A stretch of 64,000 bases of DNA from Telopea speciosissima (Eukaryota > Streptophyta > Magnoliopsida > Proteales > Proteaceae). How positions within the stretch are numbered: the first letter of the stretch is position 1; every line of letters begins with the position of its first letter. Shown one piece after another: positions 10,107-22,204 of the stretch. The position numbers were made by a program, and so were the translations under genes. Location of the stretch: positions 14,707,307 to 14,771,306 of the forward strand of contig NC_057920.1 of assembly GCF_018873765.1 (NCBI RefSeq), in the 5' to 3' direction. The notes beneath the pieces are model-generated. The model made no database searches. It was not told where the DNA came from and saw only the letters and a list, made by a program, of their open reading frames with translations.

Positions 10107-10269
10107 GATCCTCTACGGCATGCTGTCTGTAGTGGTCAGAGCGGCGTACTAATGAGGCGAGGCGCAATGACCGCCTTACCTCCGCTCGGACTAGAGTAAG
10201 GCGATCATTGCGTCATGCCTCATCAATGCACTGCTCTGGCCACTACAGGCAGGCGTGCTGTAAAAGATC
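10107..10269. mobile_element. Foldback (MITE-like) element upstream of cyclophilin A
   Basis: The arms GATCCTCTACGGCATGCTGT (10107 on) and ACAGCACGCCTGCCTGTAGTGG (complement of the right arm ending at 10269) form a long hairpin. The core pairs GTGGTCAGAGC with GCTCTGGCCAC. It includes GCGCAATGACCGCC and GCGATCATTGCG, resembling the core shared by other foldbacks in this window. It is absent from the duplicate locus at 14.7 kb. No clear target duplication is seen. Confidence 0.75.
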
Positions 10270-12000
10270 TGGGTTGATCGAACGTTCATGTCTGGTGGCA
10301 TAATATCTTTCTCGGATTAATCTTGACCGTTCAAGTAACCGGTTTCAACTATTTTCAGATATGGTTAAGTTTTAAGACAACGGTTGAATAGTAACCACGG
10401 TTAGATTTTGACTCTTCTGTATGGTTAACTGTAATTTATTGGGTTTTTTTTTTTTTTTTTTTTTTTTCTTTTTTATTTTGATGAGAACTCTAATTTTATT
10501 ACTTGCTAACGTACCATCTCTACCGGAAAAAAAAGAAGAAAAAAGACAGTACTGTCAGCATGGATGGCAAACCATGTTTTCTAGAAAAACCTGGTGATTC
10601 TGCCTTGTCAAATCCGGTCAAAATGAGTAATTTTTTTTTTTAATTTGTAATGCAGTAAATATAGATAAATTAGTAAAAAATCAGAAAAATATGAAAAATT
10701 TAGGGGGAAAAAAATCAAGGAATCAAAGATCATTGCATTTTGAATTCATACCATTGAACGAGAAGGGAGTCGAGGAGTTGAGGATTTCTTATAGTTTTAG
10801 AATATAGATTTACTATTTTACGAGTAAAAATATCAAGTCTTATTTGATTCGGACGATTTATGACCTAGTCTCATCATCTTTTATCTTGATCAAGTCTATA
10901 CGACTCTTGACCAGAATTTTCAAAATTTTTGACTCGACTTGGGTGACTCGCCTAGTCAAAACCAGTTTTCCAACTATGATAGTCAGTTGAAAACTTGGAA
11001 TAAGGTCCATTAATACATTAATTATTATTATTATTTTGGGTAAATTTCATTAATATCGATTCTGTCAGATTTTATTAACAACAAACGATGGATGATATGC
11101 GGTACTCGTGTAAGGAGTTACAGAAGATAGTTTACCTATTTCAGAATTTTATGAGTTGTTTTCATTTTTATTGTTTTTTTGTTTTTTGTGTTTTTAGAGT
11201 TGTTTTCATTTATAAAAGGGTTATGCATTTTCTTCTTCATTCTTTCGGTTCACCCGGATTTTTTTAATTTTTTATTTTTTTGGTAAACTTTCGGCTCACC
11301 CGGATTACAATGGAAATAAGTAGTAAGAAAGTTAAATTTACTTAAGGGTCATTTCAAGTGGTCCTATGTTTACATGCAGGGCCGCACAAGACCAGATAGT
11401 GCTCTTTCTCGCTTTAATTAATATTACAATAGAAATTTTGTATCAAAACACTAGATCTCTCCTTTAATAGATTGACCAAAAAGATACCTTCGAAAATTGG
11501 CAAATTGAGTTCTCTATTATGATAAATGCTTACAAAAAAAATTCACTTACAAGGCTGAAACCTCACAAGATTGAGAACTGCAACTACCTATTATGGTTAA
11601 ACGTAGACAACATTCAATTATCAGGGGCAATCCCTACTGAGATATTGAATACTACCCAAAATCGTATTTCAACATTCGAGTCGAATAGATATTGACTCCT
11701 AATTCCTGTCGATTCGGGTGAGTGCATCACAGGGAAACGATGGATACCAATGAAATACCCACCTTTCAACTTTTTGTATTCTCTGTTTACTAGGAAGATT
11801 TGAGGAAGAATTTAGATTTCACCATTGTATGACCTCAACATCTCCAATTCTCAAATGGATCACCATCGTATTCCGAAAATCTTTAGTAAATTGAAGCAGT
11901 TGTAATACTGGGGAGTCAGAATCTAAGCTGGAGCTACCTAGGGAGGGTGATTTATTAATAACACTCACTTTATATTTGCAAATAGATCATGTTTACTTAT

Positions 12001-12130
12001 TTTTTGTTAAAGGATCACTTGTATTAAAAACAAAAAAAATGATATATAGAACAAATACAAGCTGGCCTAAGCCACAAAACATCCACAAAAGATGCAAACC
12101 ACCTTCAGCAAGGCCATTAGCAGGGGATCT
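12001..12130 (-). mobile_element. LINE 3'-end remnant
   Basis: The T-rich start, then GTTAAAGGATCACTTGTATTA and CAAATACAAGCTGGCCTAAG, resembles the complement of LINE 3' tails seen elsewhere here (for example 44594-44650). Short and degenerate. Confidence 0.4.
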
Positions 12131-12394
12131 ACCCTTTATATCTGTAATTTAATGAGTATCTTTGTTATATTTATTACATAATTGCAAATTATAACTCGGA
12201 CAATGCAAAAATGCGATAATAATATCTCATCACAACCCTATTCTTTCATTGTATATGTACCATTTATATTTTTTATTTAATGAATATCTTTGTTATCTTT
12301 TGTAAGGTGATGTGGCCGACATTGTCACATCACCAATAACTGTAGTGTTAGTTATGAGTAGGATGTGGTTAACCACTACGTGACCATCTTAAGG

Positions 12395-12540
12395 GGTATT
12401 TTAGAAAATACTAAAACTTAGAAGAGTATTTATGAATCCAAAGGGGAAGTGAATTATTCCAATTCCTTGGCTGCTAGCTTTGTAGTAGGAACATTTCTAC
12501 TATGGGCGTAGCAGCAAATTTTTTTTCCCTAAGAGAGGGT
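12395..12540. repeat. Dispersed repeat, also at about 62024-62130
   Basis: Both sites contain GAAAATACTAAAAC, then TTATGAATYCAAAGRGGAAG, then TGAATTATTC and TTTGGCTRC-like blocks at the same spacing. No element ends were identified. Confidence 0.55.
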
Positions 12541-13239
12541 TCCGGATTTCACTTCATACGTTGTAGACACTATCGGTGGTATAGTTTTGCCTGAGTAGAA
12601 TTGAGAAAATAGAAGTATCGTCCCTATTTTAAGTCGTTGTTGTCGGAGTAATAGTCATTATCGCTAGAGTAACAGAATTGAGAAAACATAAGGATGTTGG
12701 GCAGCATATGGTAGGTTGTGTTGGTCCTTCACATGGCATGCTAGGCCTTAACGAAGGCAAGTCATCTCTCTTCTCTAGTTATTTTCACATCAAATAACTT
12801 GAATTTTTTTTTTACCTAATATTTGGTAGCAGAGCAGGACAACATGCGGCGTCTATCTATGTTTGGAGGAGAGAAGGTTGCAGCCGCACACAAGGTCGTA
12901 GCCAAGCGCAGCCACATCCGTACATAAGGCCACAACGCATGAATGCAGTCACAGCCGCACATAAGACTGCAATGCATGATTTTTCTATGAAGACGATATA
13001 TTTATTATATGCATATATGATTTGTTTGAAATTGTCAAATCAAAACAAACACAAATCAACTCGGAACAAAATCAAGTTTATTAATGAAATTCAAAACCTT
13101 ACTAACACCCCCCACTGGACCACTATTTTGAACTCACATGATCCAATTACCAATTCGTGGATTTCTAGATTCCTATTTCCTATATTCGCTTTGACATTTT
13201 ATGTTTGATAAAACCAAACTGAAAGAAAGCACCAAAGAT

Positions 13240-13935
13240 CCCAACCGAACTCTTGAGCAATCCACTCCGCTTCAATGGAGACGAGAAATGCTAAGTCTCG
13301 AGGGAAAGCAAAGCAATCAAACCTCCTTCCAAATATTTGATGTAATCTTTGGCTAGGTTACACAAATTTGGATCGGAAGAAAATAATAATTACAAACGCA
13401 AAATCTCAAATCCGGACAAATAGATACTATTTTAGTAAAATAATGATAGCTTTTAGTGTTTCACTCTGTTAGAGGTGATTCCAATTAGATATGAAAGCTA
13501 TCAGAAAGGACTAAAACTTTTGTTTGCATTTGGACTTGAGTTTCATTATTCTGGGTTGCATCAATATCCCAAGTAAACGAAAAAAGTCAAAAAAGAAATG
13601 ATTTCTATCTTCAGCCTATGTTGAACTAAGACAACGAAATAAAAGGTTTTATGATATACCTTTTCCTTAATTGATCCACCGTGAGCAACACATCAACAAG
13701 ACATCTCCAAGTACTAAATGAGACTATTTGTGAATATTTTCGACAAATCAAATGGCTTTGTACTAAGGCACAATCTCATTGTTTTGACGGATTACCTCCC
13801 AAACCAACTTAAAAGAACACAAGCCAGAACTAGAAAGTTTTCATATCACTCTATCGGAAGATCCGGATTCAATCGAATGATGAAATGCAAAGCATTCCAC
13901 ACCTGCATCAAATCCGGGGTAGGGGAGGGAGCAAT
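13240..13935 (-). mobile_element. LINE zf-RVT fragment in duplication copy B
   Basis: Diverged version of 8937-9398 (shared blocks CACTCCGCTTC, TTTTCCTTAA, CATCTCCAAGTA, CCTGCATCAAATCCG), interrupted by the MITE at 13337-13564. It is non-coding. As in copy A, it lies just beyond the 3' end of the cyclophilin gene. Confidence 0.65.
13337..13564. mobile_element. 228-bp MITE with TAT target duplication
   Basis: Terminal inverted repeats TTGATGTAA and TTGCATCAA are flanked by TAT on both sides (13334-13336 and 13565-13567). The duplicate LINE fragment at 9.0 kb is continuous across this point, which gives the empty site. The 3-bp duplication suggests a PIF/Harbinger-like element; the superfamily is inferred. 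Confidence 0.6.
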
Positions 13936-14155
13936 AACCCAATGATCATCGCATATGATAGACTGAACTAACCCTAGTCTTTCCATATCTGAATCCCACC
14001 ATACATGAGTCCAAAATGTTATTAGTTCTCAACTATTTGTTCAACCATTACATGGAGATTCCATCAATTTTAGAACTTCAAATTAACACCACCACACCCC
14101 CCCCCCCCCCCAAAAAAAAAAGAAAGAAGAAGATATAAGGGACTGTTTGTTTTTG

Positions 14156-14674
14156 TCAAATCTGACCGCAGTCAGCTATCACAATTGGCTTGGCAGTCTC
14201 GCCATTGAGGGAACCGTAAAGCTCCATCTCCAACACTACTTCCAAACCCTCAGTAACATGTCCAAACACGACATACTTTCCATCAAGCCAGTGAGTCGTA
14301 GTAGTAGAAATGAAGAACTGAGAACCGTTGGTGTTGGGTCCAGCGTTAGCCATGGACAGAATACCAGGTCCGGTGTGTCTCTTCACGAAGTTCTCGTCGC
14401 CGAAGTAGGCCCCATAGATCGACTCTCCACCAGTTCCGTTTCCGGTTGTGATATCTCCACCCTGACACATGAAGCCAGGGATCACACGGTGGAATGATGA
14501 ACCCTTATAGTGAAGGGGTTTGCCGCTTCGGCCAATTCCCTTTTCTCCCGTGCACAGAGCACGGAAGTTTTCGGCTGTAAAAGGTGTTATATCGGAGTAG
14601 AGCTCCATTGTAATCCGGCCAAGAGGAAAGCCGCCGGCGGTAATATCAAAGAACACCTTGGGGTTAGCTGCCAT
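14156..14674 (-). CDS. Cyclophilin A-type peptidyl-prolyl isomerase, copy B
   Basis: Single-exon, 172-residue cyclophilin starting [12 protein letters not shown], the usual length for plant cytosolic CypA. An upstream in-frame ATG (14797) would add a tail unlike the family, so the start is set at 14674. Active-site residues are complete (R, F and Q in [14 protein letters not shown]), with the plant loop [22 protein letters not shown] and the drug-contacting Trp in THWLD. The usual His in GKHVVFG is Tyr, as in copy A. The C-terminal part ([25 protein letters not shown]) has diverged from the usual EKVGSSSG-type loop. It is better conserved at the active site than copy A. Confidence 0.94.
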   Translation of the reverse strand: MAANPKVFFDITAGGFPLGRITMELYSDITPFTAENFRALCTGEKGIGRSGKPLHYKGSSFHRVIPGFMCQGGDITTGNGTGGESIYGAYFGDENFVKRHTGPGILSMANAGPNTNGSQFFISTTTTHWLDGKYVVFGHVTEGLEVVLEMELYGSLNGETAKPIVIADCGQI

Positions 14675-14715
14675 GGTGGATAAAATACACCAGGGTTCTG
14701 GGGTTTGAACCATCT

Positions 14716-14848
14716 TTATCCCCTCAAGTTCTCTAACAAGGGGCACAATGACCACCCCACCCCTGCCCGAACACTTTGCCCAGGTGGGGTTCACCATTCA
14801 TATTAGAGGGACTGAAGAATTGAATCGGGCAGGGACCTGGAAGAGATA
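14716..14848. mobile_element. Degenerate foldback element in the cyclophilin B promoter
   Basis: The ends TTATCCCCTCAAGTTCTC and (complement) TATCTCTTCCAGGTCCC match those of the elements at 53183-53560. The inside carries GGCACAATGACCACCCCACC. It starts about 40 bp upstream of the ATG, replaces the TATA region kept in copy A, and is absent from copy A. Confidence 0.65.
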
Positions 14849-15420
14849 CTTTTCCGTCATATCCGGCATAGTAACCATGGTTAGATTTTGACTCGGCTGT
14901 ATGGTTTAACTGTGATTTATTACTTACTACTATAAAACGATTACGAATATTTGATGGAAAAATGATCGATCTCTATTTGGTGGTGTTGATACCTATGCAT
15001 GCTTCCTCATTGACTTAGACACTTGTGCAGAGATCATGCGATCAAGTAGAGTTCTCTTACTCATATTTTATGAATAAGAAACAATACGTAGATCATTGGC
15101 CGTACACGTGTAACAACTATTACCATTTAGCTCCCTATAGTATAGTAGTATAACTCGTGGTTAAGGAGTTACAGAAGATAAGTTACCCATTCCAGTATTT
15201 TATGAGTTGTTGCTTTGGAGATTAGAGAGCCGTTGCCTCATGAGCTAGCCAGTGGGTGGCGCGTGTTGAGTTGGACATTTCCTTACAGAACCGTAGTCAA
15301 GGAGTTACAGAAGAGAGTTACCATTCCAGAATATTCAAGGGGCCATGCATTTTCTTCCTTCTTCTTTTGGTTCAATCAGTTAATTACGAGGGAAATAAAA
15401 AGAAAGAAAGTGTCTATCCT

Positions 15421-15669
15421 AGGAGATACTTGGTGGAAATTTTTTTTCCGTCTTAGAAATCGAGTAGGATTGAATAAGGATATGACATTCAAAAGGGATT
15501 GTATTGGTAATATAATTTTTTTTGGTAAGAAGACACAGATTTATAAATCAAAGTTCCATTATGTTGCATCATTTCCCATATATGGCAAGAAAATAATTAT
15601 TGTATTTTAAAAAAAAAAAATCATGTCCAAAATAATGAATCATCAAGGATATTCGTAAGGATATGGAAG
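15421..15669. other. Spacer, nothing recognised
   Basis: AT-rich. The frame over 15215-15610 has no recognisable domain. Confidence 0.4.
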
Positions 15670-16385
15670 ATTGTTGTAACTCTTCTTACCACAACGGATC
15701 CAAATCCCCTAAGAATCTGTTTTTTGTTTTTTTTTTTTCTAGAGAAATTGGGGATTGAACTTCTTGAATTAATTGAGATTCTAGATGTATATGTTGGTCC
15801 TATTATTATTTTTGGGATAAAATTCTTTGCATCGGGGGCGCAGGGTGCGTCCAGACACATGAGGGTGGGAAAAATGATCGGCTTGCCCCCCTGAGTGACC
15901 AAAATTTCGCTCATGTTCCGTCCCATGTGTCAGTGCCCAGATACGTTTGCGGATAGAGAACGTGTATCCTATTATTTTTGTTGTAATCTACCAGGTTCCC
16001 TTATGATCTTAGGGATTCCCTCAAGTTTTGGGGGTGTGTCGTTGGTTGCTTATAGACCCCCAGTGGATTGTACATTATTTATTTTCCTTCCTTGCAATAA
16101 ATTGATATTATCTATCCAAAAAAAAAAAATGATAAATTAAATTGATATTAAAATAGAAATTTTGTAATTTGTTTGTGTAATTTAAATTTAAATTTTTTTA
16201 ATTTTGTAATTACCACTTAACATAATTATGTAATTTAGCTTTAAAATATTTTAAATATAGTTACTAAATTTTACTTTAATTTTCAGTTCTCTTTGATTTA
16301 AAAAGAAAAATAAAGACTACAAATGAAATATATAATTATCAAATATGATAGTAGCTTTAAGTATTACAATTTCAGGATTCAATTA
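15670..16385. repeat. Tandem duplication, left copy
   Basis: Matches 16680-17390 block by block: CTTCTTACC, GAGATTCTAGATGTATAT, GTTGTAATCTA, TTCCCTTATGATCTTA, TTGCAATAAATTGATATTA, then AAAATATTTTAAATATA. The CAATAAATTGATATTATCTATCCAAAA tail resembles plant LINE 3' ends in plus orientation. It contains the MITE at 15815-15969. Confidence 0.75.
15815..15969. mobile_element. Mutator-like MITE, family with ATTCT...AGACACATG ends
   Basis: Flanked by an exact 11-bp repeat, TATTATTTTTG (15804-15814 and 15970-15980). The ends GGATA...TATCC are inverted. The inside has GTCCAGACACATGAGGGTGGG and AAATGATCGGCTTGCCCCC. The right copy of the tandem duplication (about 16795-16812) lacks it. Related elements: 46142-46291 and 56705-56842. 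Confidence 0.8.
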
Positions 16386-16679
16386 AAAAAGTGTAAACTA
16401 AAGAACAATTATTTTAATCTTGAATTATAAGCTCCATGACCAACTCGGATCGTGAAGGAGGTTTTTGATTGGAGTTTCTGTCCAGAGGGTCTGATCGTAA
16501 AGGTTTTTCTCCATTTTTCTGACGTGAAGGAGGTGGTTCTGAATATGTTCGATATGGTATGGTACCGATAATATGGTACGGTTTTGGTTTCGATGTACGG
16601 TTTCAGTAATGAGTTAACACCCTTAGGTGGATTTCTAATTGAATTTGAGTTTCAAATTTTACATGTGGAGGATTGATGC

Positions 16680-17390
16680 ACCTCTTCTTACCCCAAAAGA
16701 CCCAAATCCTCTAAAAATCTCTTTTTTATCGGAGAAATAGGAGATTCAACCTTCTTGAACTATTAATTAAGATTCTAGATGTATATCTTGGTCCTATTAT
16801 TATTTTTGTTGTAATCTATCAGAGTTCCCTTATGATCTTATGGATTCCCTTAAGTCTTGATGTTGTGTTGTTGGTTGCTTATAGAACCCCTAGTGGATTG
16901 TATAGTTTTTCTTTTATCTCTTTGCAATAAATTGATATTACCTATCAAAAAATAAAAAAGAAAGAAAGTGATATTAAATTAATATAAAAATAAAAAATTT
17001 GTAATTACTACTTAAGATATTTGTGTAATTTAAATTTAAAATATTTAAAATTTTGTAATTACTACTTAACATAATTATGAATTTAACTTTAAAATATTTT
17101 AAATATAGGAAAAAGTTGTGCACAACGCTAGCTCAAAAATGAAATTGCACATTCCCTTACATGAACAATGAAGGTTCTCTGAGTTGTCAGATTCTAAAGA
17201 AGGTTCTCTCAATCGCCAGAAACTGCACTCAGGTAATGTAGGGAACCATCTACCTTTAAATATAGTTACTAAATTTTACTTTAATTTCCAATTCTCTTTG
17301 ATTTGAAAAGAAAAAGAAAGATTATAAATGATATTAATATATAATTATCAAATATGATAAGAGTTTTAAGTATTACAAAACTTTTCTTTT
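16680..17390. repeat. Tandem duplication, right copy
   Basis: Partner of 15670-16385. It lacks the left copy's MITE but has its own insertion at 17108-17254. Confidence 0.75.
17108..17254. mobile_element. 147-bp insertion with 10-bp target duplication
   Basis: TTTAAATATA flanks it exactly (17098-17107 and 17255-17264), and the left duplication copy is uninterrupted at the matching site. The ends are GGAAAAAG...CTACC. It contains two AAGGTTCTCT blocks. The duplication length suggests a Mutator-like element; the inverted ends are weak. Confidence 0.65.
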
Positions 17391-18230
17391 TCTTTTTCAA
17401 ATCAATATCATTCCCCTTCCCTTCCAAGGAGCTAAGCACATTATGCATTTGAAAGGAGAACATTCCTTGTTCTGACGGTCTGACCAGCCAACCGTCCAGG
17501 TCTGGTTGATATATCACAAACATAATTACATTATAGTGACTTCGCTCACTCCTTTGAGGTTCTAGGCATTAACCTATTAAATCGAGTTAATTGTGACTCA
17601 AACCATAACAAATGTATTGACCATTAATCTATCAACGGCGTAACAATTTTTAAGAAAAATAAAAGTAGTGAGTTATGAGATTGATAATATATCTATTAGT
17701 ATTTGTTTTATTTTTTGATCCTCATTTTTGATTTGATTTTTCGAATACTTTTTTTTTTGGGTCAAACAAAATCGAAACTATTACTAAAAGGAGAATAAAG
17801 ATTTTCTCCCTGTATCAATTATTATTATTATTATTATTTAAAAACTCATTTGATCAAGCTGCTTTGGTAAATCTATGAAAACAATTCATTTTCTTTGTGC
17901 CATGTGAAATGATGGTGTGACAATTTTGGCAATTGATTATATATGGGGTCTGGATAATCATGTGTGAAATTTCAGAGTCTAATTCAATCATCAAATACGT
18001 TCTTATGTATTAACATGCATCCACATGTAGACATGCCCTTACAGAACTTTGATCATTATTACGCACTTTCCCATAGTCCTAGATTTTCAATTCTATTTTG
18101 TCATTTGACAAACTCTATTTGGACTTTACTTTCACATGTGTGGATTGCGACCTTATTAGGAGCAATTTGTCTACAAAATTTGGGCATCATCCAATGTGCC
18201 ACATAATAAGTTTATCAAGATAGTAGTGGG
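17391..18230. other. AT-rich spacer
   Basis: Contains an ATT microsatellite (about 17818-17837). No gene or element recognised. Confidence 0.5.
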
Positions 18231-20460
18231 AGGGTGATGCAGGTCCAAGCCCATCAAGTCCACAAGGCCCAGGGCCTAGTTAAGTCCAGGGCCATCGGAC
18301 CAAAAAAGAACCAGTCCAAAATCTACAAAAAGCCTTGCTAGTGGAGAATCTCTACAATACCTCTTGAACGTCTTAGTGCTTGATGATGTGACATCCACTT
18401 TCAAATTGTATTTTAGCTAAGTTCTGCTCCTCTTGAGTCTTCCCTTGAAGATAACATCAAAGTTCCTCAAAACAATAACCAACACCTTGAAACAAGAATC
18501 AAAATATTGTACTTATTGCTTAGAACAACAAACAATAAAGTAGAGAAGAAGCTTTAGAGTTTTCCCAATTCAAGATGTAATCTCAACTCTTGAAAATCAA
18601 CGGCTAAGATATCGTAGGAGCTTTTAGGTTTTCTTTTGTTTTGCCTACAAAAGGCCTACCTATCTTATTTGTAATAGAGTAGAATTTGAAGAATGAAAAT
18701 TGCTTTGTACATTTTGTTAGAATCATGATGAGTTCTCCCATTGAACCTTGAAGAGTTTATCCCCTAGAAAAACCTAAAAGAATTTTTCCATCAACCTATA
18801 AGAGTTAGTGTTTTTCTTTTTGAAAATCTAGAAGAGTTTTCACTCCATCCTAGAAGAGTTGGAGCTTTCCTCATTGCATCCTTGAAAAGATTGCAACCTT
18901 TTGGTGTTACTACACATCCTTGAAGAGAAGTGTTTTGGCCCATATTTATCAATTTTTTTTTATTTTTTCCTTCATTTTATTGTTTTGTCCACATTGTCAC
19001 ACTTTGTGTTTGTGCAATTCACTATCCCAGTCTCACACATCCGTCGACTACATTAGAGGGTCTCCTTCCTCTTGCATTACCCTCTTTCCTGTGTCATAGT
19101 TCAACATTTAAAGAAACGGAAAGAAACAGAAAACTGTAGGGTGCAAGAAACCCTAGGTTAGGTATTAAAGGCTTGAAGAAGAGAAAAAGAGATTGAAAGA
19201 AGAAATTGAAATTGAGGGAAGTTTGGAGGGCTTTCAAAATCTCCAAAAAAATTCTCCAGGAGCTCAAAGGGTGTTGAAACAATGTTTCTCCCCTGAGCCA
19301 ACGAGATGGGGCTTGTATAAGAAGGGAAAGAAGGCCATGAGTCCACAAAAATCATCAGCGAAATGGTTCCCATGGATAAAATCACCTGGTCGACAGATAT
19401 ATATCTTGTCTCGACAACCAGTGTCATTAAGATGCCAAATTTAATTGAAATTGAAAATGGCCAAGGATGTTGTGCCATGAGCCCCTAATTCGTTAATTTG
19501 ATAATTTTAGTTGACATTTGAAGACCAAAATACCGTGGAATCTTCAAGATATGCATCACTTTCGCGATGGATAAGTCCTCCTAACAGTGATAGTGAACTA
19601 CAATACTACTTATGCTAAAACAAATACGTCTTTCCCTAGCTTTGCTGGTCCACCTTAATCCTGTCGGCTCGTAGGAGGCCTACAATTGGATTGGTGAAAT
19701 ACATAAGTTCCCTAGTGATATAGAGATATCTTTTCCAAGCAGCACTGGTCAAACCACGATCCTGCTAGCTCATAGGAGGCCTGCAATTGGATTGATTACG
19801 TTGAAACAAATCTGGTTAACCAGTAAAGAGGAATCCAACCCTCTTATGTGTACTGGAAACCAAAAATCATTGATGAAGCTACACCATCTTGATCTCCCCA
19901 TGGAGTCATAGAAGGTACATGATAATGAAGCCTACAGATACGAGTTCCATGGTAATTTGATAATGAAGCCTGCAGATACAGGCCTTCTGGTAATTTGATA
20001 ATGAAGTCCACATGTACGAGCCTCGAGGTAGCATGAGGATATCATCCAGAAGTATGATCCCTAAGGTAACCCTAGTGTGGAAGCTTACAGGCATGTAAAG
20101 CTCTACCGTCTCCTTTGAGCTAATTGGTTTGTAAGCCATTGTTAAGACTTGTCTCGATTTTGACTATTTATTGTTTTAGCTTATCGTTTATCCCCTCGCT
20201 TCCTTAACTGGTGCTACCATTGTGTTGTTTCACCATTTGGTTGCTTAACAGGTGTTATCATTGTGTTCGATTCACCACTCATTGGCTTTCTCTGTGCTTT
20301 TGGTTTTATCGGTTGTGTTCGTTTCGCCAGTTGTTGTGTGCTCTAGTACCCTTAAGCAAGGTGTTGTTTGGTTTTTTCTCACCATGATGATTTGATAAGT
20401 CAAACGGATCTTTTCTTTGATTTTCACCTATTGCACGATCTTATTCAAAGAGTGGCATTT
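18231..20460. repeat. Unrecognised repeat region with internal tandem repeats
   Basis: Tandem blocks are visible. A roughly 110-bp pair (19630-19700 and 19738-19805) shares TAGGAGGCCTRCAATTGGATTG, and a 50-bp set (19915-20010) repeats TAATTTGATAATGAAGYC. TAAAAGAGTTTT/GAAGAGTT-like blocks recur at 18740-18930. It may be the interior of an old retroelement whose LTR begins at 20461. No coding domain was recognised. Confidence 0.45.
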
Positions 20461-21261
20461 TGTAGACACCTCATTTTGTCACCCCCAGAGGCTGCTTAGA
20501 TGATGATGAGTGTCCTTTGAAGTATGGTGGTTTTGTATCTGTAGACTTTGGAGTTTCCCATGGTCCCTAACACGTTTTACAAACCATCCATGAAAATGAC
20601 TTGAAAATCCCTCAGGGGAAAGATCAAAAGATGTTGGCTCAATCCAAAGAGTTGGCAACATGCCCCATTATTTGTCATATCCAAGTTTGGTATAGAATTA
20701 TGTCCATTGTCAGAAAATATTTTATTTTTAGGTTTTGCGCTGGAAGCAGTCCTTGTTGGTCAGTACAACTCCCGATTCTCATACCAAAAGGAAATATGCA
20801 GGAAAGCACCTTTTGAATCGTCTGGTTCAGACATGTATAGCCTAAGTTATAGGCATCCCAATATTTTAAACTTATACTAGACAGGCTTGTCTTAACTCAG
20901 TTACACTTGGAATTGGCCAAGTTCAGAAGTGGACCAGACAAAGTTGGCGTAAAAAGGAAAATCAACACAAAAGCCTTGAGTCGACATCTAGTTGATGTTG
21001 GTCGACAGGTTAATCTATTGATTGGCTTTAATAGATGTGTTGATTAGTTCTTTGCGCATGTTGACCTAAAAGACTGTTCCATAGACAGAATGAAGATTAT
21101 GTTCGACGTTTTAAAGGCAATTCTCGACATCGATGCTTATGAAGCTCGATGTCGTCATGGGCCTCATTGACGTCAAATTTTGGGAGTTTCCCATATAAAC
21201 GAGGACTCTCATGTTCTTCGGATTTGATCCCTTTCACGTATCCTAATCCGTTATTGGAGGC
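20461..21261 (+). repeat. Probable solo gypsy-type LTR, left part
   Basis: Starts TGTAGACACCTCATTTTGTC, a start seen in several plant gypsy LTRs. It is cut by the copia element at 21262 and resumes at 33976. Together the two parts make about 2.16 kb. Confidence 0.45.
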
Positions 21262-21477
21262 TGTTGGAATATGGGCTTTCCGTGAGACATGGGTCGACCC
21301 ATGAGGTTGTTTTTTCTATTTAGTTGTTTATTCCTATTCCTAGCTATACTATGTTGTCTAGTCAGCTAGTTAGAGTTAGAATTCTAATTGTAATTGGTTT
21401 CTTATGGATTTACTATTATAAATAAATCGTGGAGGGCTCATTGCTCTACACAAGTCATTATTATCATTATTTCTTCA
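21262..21477 (+). repeat. Copia 5' LTR (216 bp)
   Basis: TGTTGGAATATG...TTTCTTCA, with a TATA-like CTATTATAAATAAA near 21411-21424. It differs from the 3' LTR by a few substitutions and lacks the latter's 18-bp duplication. Confidence 0.9.
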
Positions 21478-21489
21478 TGGTATCAGAGC
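21478..21489 (+). other. Copia primer binding site
   Basis: TGGTATCAGAGC directly follows the LTR, complementary to initiator tRNA-Met. Confidence 0.9.
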
Positions 21490-22204
21490 TGAAAACGATA
21501 CCTGAGAGATAATTCTCACATCCCAATATTGATCTCTCTACTTGAGATTGAATTCTACTCCCACTCATCTTCCCCTTCCTAAAACCCTAAACCCACTGAA
21601 ACCCTAAAGCCTTCTCTCTTCTCTTCTTCTTCTTTTATGGAGGCGGTACTTTGAGGTGATCTCATAATGATCTAGTACCGGCCCATAATCTTACCTCCTT
21701 TCCTGTATTCTTTTTTTATGATCTCCAACAATCGTGAGATCCATGTCTGAAGATTGAAGCTCTGCAGTTTATTTGAAGACCTGCAGATTTTTTGAAGCTC
21801 TGCAGCTTATTTATATTTGAAGACCTACAATTTTTTATTCGAAGACCAGCAGATTTTTGAAGCCCTGCAATTTTTTCAAAGACCTGCAGATTATTCAAAA
21901 AACCTGCAGGTATTTTTTCTTGTTGCGCACTACGCCACAAGATTTTTGTTTCTACAATTCTCGATTTCAGCATTCCTCTGATTTTTGTTCTTCTCGGTTT
22001 TTCGCACTATACATAAGCGAGAACCGATATTCCATCACAAGTCGAGATTTTTTTGAAATCGATTTTACGCATTTTTTGGAATCGATATCGCAATTTTCTT
22101 GGCTGTTTTTGGATTTTATTGTGATCAATATGCCGATTCGAAGTCTCCACGGTGGCCATGGCCAAACTCTCGCATAAGGGAATCATCATGATTATCCCTC
22201 TTTT

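Larger units (their letters stand above)
8868..11340. repeat. Segmental duplication, copy A
   Basis: Copy A matches 13230-15420 (copy B) in the same order: LINE zf-RVT fragment, cyclophilin gene, a promoter/spacer piece (AACCACGGTTAGATTTTGAC at about 10394-10413) and a distal piece (AAGGAGTTACAGAAGATA near 11113, then CATTTTCTTC). Copy A has a foldback element at 10107-10269 that copy B lacks. Confidence 0.75.
10270..13229. other. AT-rich spacer without recognised genes
   Basis: This holds the distal part of duplication copy A (to about 11340), a T-run (10447-10467), a LINE 3' tail on the minus strand (about 12001-12130), a dispersed repeat (12395-12540) and a short degenerate tandem of GCAGCCGCACAYAAGG-like units (12877-12975). 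No gene was recognised. Confidence 0.6.
13230..15420. repeat. Segmental duplication, copy B
   Basis: Counterpart of 8868-11340. It carries its own insertions: a 228-bp MITE inside the LINE fragment (13337-13564) and a foldback remnant in the cyclophilin promoter (14716-14848). The distal block AAGGAGTTACAGAAGA occurs twice here (about 15163 and 15299). Confidence 0.75.
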
